Shown in pieces: positions 63,064 to 64,000 of a DNA stretch of 64,000 nucleotides (position 1 is the first letter of the stretch; every line of letters begins with the position of its first letter). The notes under the pieces were generated by a model. The model made no database searches and was not told the DNA's origin. It worked only from the letters and a program-made list of their open reading frames with translations. The stretch lies in contig JBAIAA010000652.1 of the NCBI GenBank assembly GCA_037893245.1, positions 248,001 through 312,000 of the forward strand, in the 5' to 3' direction. Both the position numbers and the translations under genes were made by a program. The stretch comes from Crossaster papposus (taxonomy: Eukaryota; Echinodermata; Asteroidea; Velatida; Solasteridae).

Positions 63064-63922
63064 AAGATTTGGTCTACAATCGGCATATCCCTACTACTAC
63101 ATATTTAAGATTTGGTCTACAATCGGCATATCCCTACTACTACATATTTAAGATTTGGTCTACAATCGGCATATCCCTACTACTACATATTTAAGATTTG
63201 GTCTACAATCGGCATATCCCTACTACTACATATTTAAGATTTGGTCTACAATCGGCATATCCCTACTACTACATATTTAAGAGTTGGTCTACAATCGGCA
63301 TATCCCTACTACTACATATTTAAGATTTGGTCTACAATCGGCATATCCCTACTACTACATATTTAAGATTTGGTCTACAATCGGCATATCCCTACTACTA
63401 CATATTTAAGATTTGGTCTACAATCGGCATATCCCTACTACTACATATTTAAGATTTGGTCTACAATCGGCATATCCCTACTACTACATATTTAAGATTT
63501 GGTCTACAATCGGCATATCCCTACTACTACATATTTAAGAATTGGTCTACAATCGGCATATCCCTACTACTACATATTTAAGATTTGGTCTACAATCGGC
63601 ATATCCCTACTACTACATATTTAAGATTTTGTCTACAATCGGCATATCCCTACTACTACTACATATTTAAGATTTGGTCTACAATCGGCATATCCCTACT
63701 ACTACATATTTAAGATTTGGTCTACAATCGGCATATCCCTACTACTACATATTTAAGATTTGGTCTACAATCGGCATATCCCTACTACTACATATTTAAG
63801 ATTTGGTCTACAATCGGCATATCCCTACTACTACATATTTAAGATTTGGTCTACAATCGGCATATCCCTACTACTACATATTTAAGATTTGGTCTACAAT
63901 CGGCATATCCCTACTACTACAT
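63064..63922 (+). repeat. A-monomer array
   Basis: About 20 A units with AAGAGTTGG, AAGAATTGG, GATTTTGTC and one 46 bp unit. No gene. Confidence 0.95.
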
Positions 63923-64000
63923 AGTTAACTCGAGGGCTTGTTCCCACATCAGGTGTTTATTTCTCCTGCACACTTCTTTCCCATTACATATTTAACTCGA
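63923..64000 (+). repeat. Module 77: at least two B, cut by window end
   Basis: AGTTAACTCGAG edge and TTCCCATTACAT identify it as a right-region double module; first B has TTTCTCCTGC. Only 11 bases of the second B are inside the window. Confidence 0.9.

Larger units (their letters stand above)
1..64000. repeat. Mosaic satellite array (A 43 bp, B 67 bp, C 48-49 bp)
   Basis: The whole window is tandem repeat apart from two transposon copies. The A monomer runs from ATTTAAGATTTGG through GTCTACAATCGGCATAT to CCCTACTACTACAT (43 bp: 13 A, 15 T, 10 C, 5 G) and has one CpG and one TTAA. Most copies are identical or differ by one base; length variants of 41, 42, 44, 46 and 49 bp occur. A copies are interrupted by modules of one to three 67 bp B units plus one C linker. 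Every interval between listed modules, including all those over 300 bp, is made of A monomers and holds no gene. All units point the same way. Tandem satellite is certain from the sequence; a centromeric or heterochromatic location is inference. Confidence 0.98.

Noticed and set aside
1..64000. CRISPR array
   Set aside because: Repeats are adjacent without unique spacers, and the unit is 43 bp of the same sequence throughout.
1..64000. Telomeric or interstitial telomere repeat
   Set aside because: CCCTA occurs in the A unit and AACCCTA in rare CATAACCC variants, but never as tandem hexamers.
1..64000. Alpha-satellite or a CENP-B-box satellite
   Set aside because: Monomer length and sequence do not match, and I see no CENP-B box in A, B or C. 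Four A units total 172 bp, close to 171, but this is only arithmetic.
1..64000. Pol III promoter boxes or tRNA-derived repeat
   Set aside because: No A-box/B-box arrangement resembling tRNA genes seen in A, B, C or the transposon.
1..64000. Pure assembly artefact
   Set aside because: Paralogous blocks carry distinct private substitutions and different unit counts, so they are not simple copies of one read path; local copy number may still be uncertain.

Overview
The window is satellite DNA from end to end. It is almost certainly from a eukaryotic, probably animal, genome. I see no protein-coding gene, rRNA, tRNA or CRISPR array. Long continuous tandem repeats, nested higher-order duplications, a TTAA-flanked piggyBac-type transposon and AATAAA-bearing modules all point to heterochromatin (pericentromeric, subtelomeric or sex-chromosome type). 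The species cannot be named from the sequence, and I do not recognise the satellite family.

Three building blocks explain nearly everything. The A monomer is 43 bp, about 35% GC, with one CpG and one TTAA; I estimate roughly 1,150 copies. The B monomer is 67 bp and carries CTCGAG. The C linker is 48-49 bp, carries AATAAA followed by a GT-rich stretch and ends in a T run. B and C always occur together as modules of one, two or three B plus one C, embedded in A arrays. I located 77 modules (15 triple, 27 double, 34 single, and one cut by the window end). All blocks lie head-to-tail in one orientation.

Layout: (1) 1-20049 holds mostly triple-B modules and long A arrays with a recurring series of marker variants. 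(2) 20399-21050 and 28205-28855 are two nearly identical copies of a 651-652 bp element flanked by TTAA with CCCTC ends, best read as a non-autonomous piggyBac-like transposon. It inserted once into an A unit and was then copied with its satellite surroundings. The triple-B block near 9-12 kb reappears at 25-28 kb at a constant 16,039 bp offset. (3) 22638-41581 has double and single modules in nested repeats (offsets 351, 601, 1475, 2246 and 5090 bp). (4) 42269-64000 is organised around a recurring pair: a single-B module followed 584 bp later by a double-B module whose left edge reads AGTTAAC. This region also contains a 1238 bp tandem duplication and a 3271 bp offset repeat.

The many short open frames in the repeats are by-products of a 43 bp period that rotates through three frames; none is called as a gene. 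The notable biology is structural: a mosaic satellite in which poly(A)-signal-bearing modules and a captured transposon have been co-amplified by unequal exchange, with module composition changing along the array. Counts, offsets and identities were derived by eye and should be confirmed computationally.
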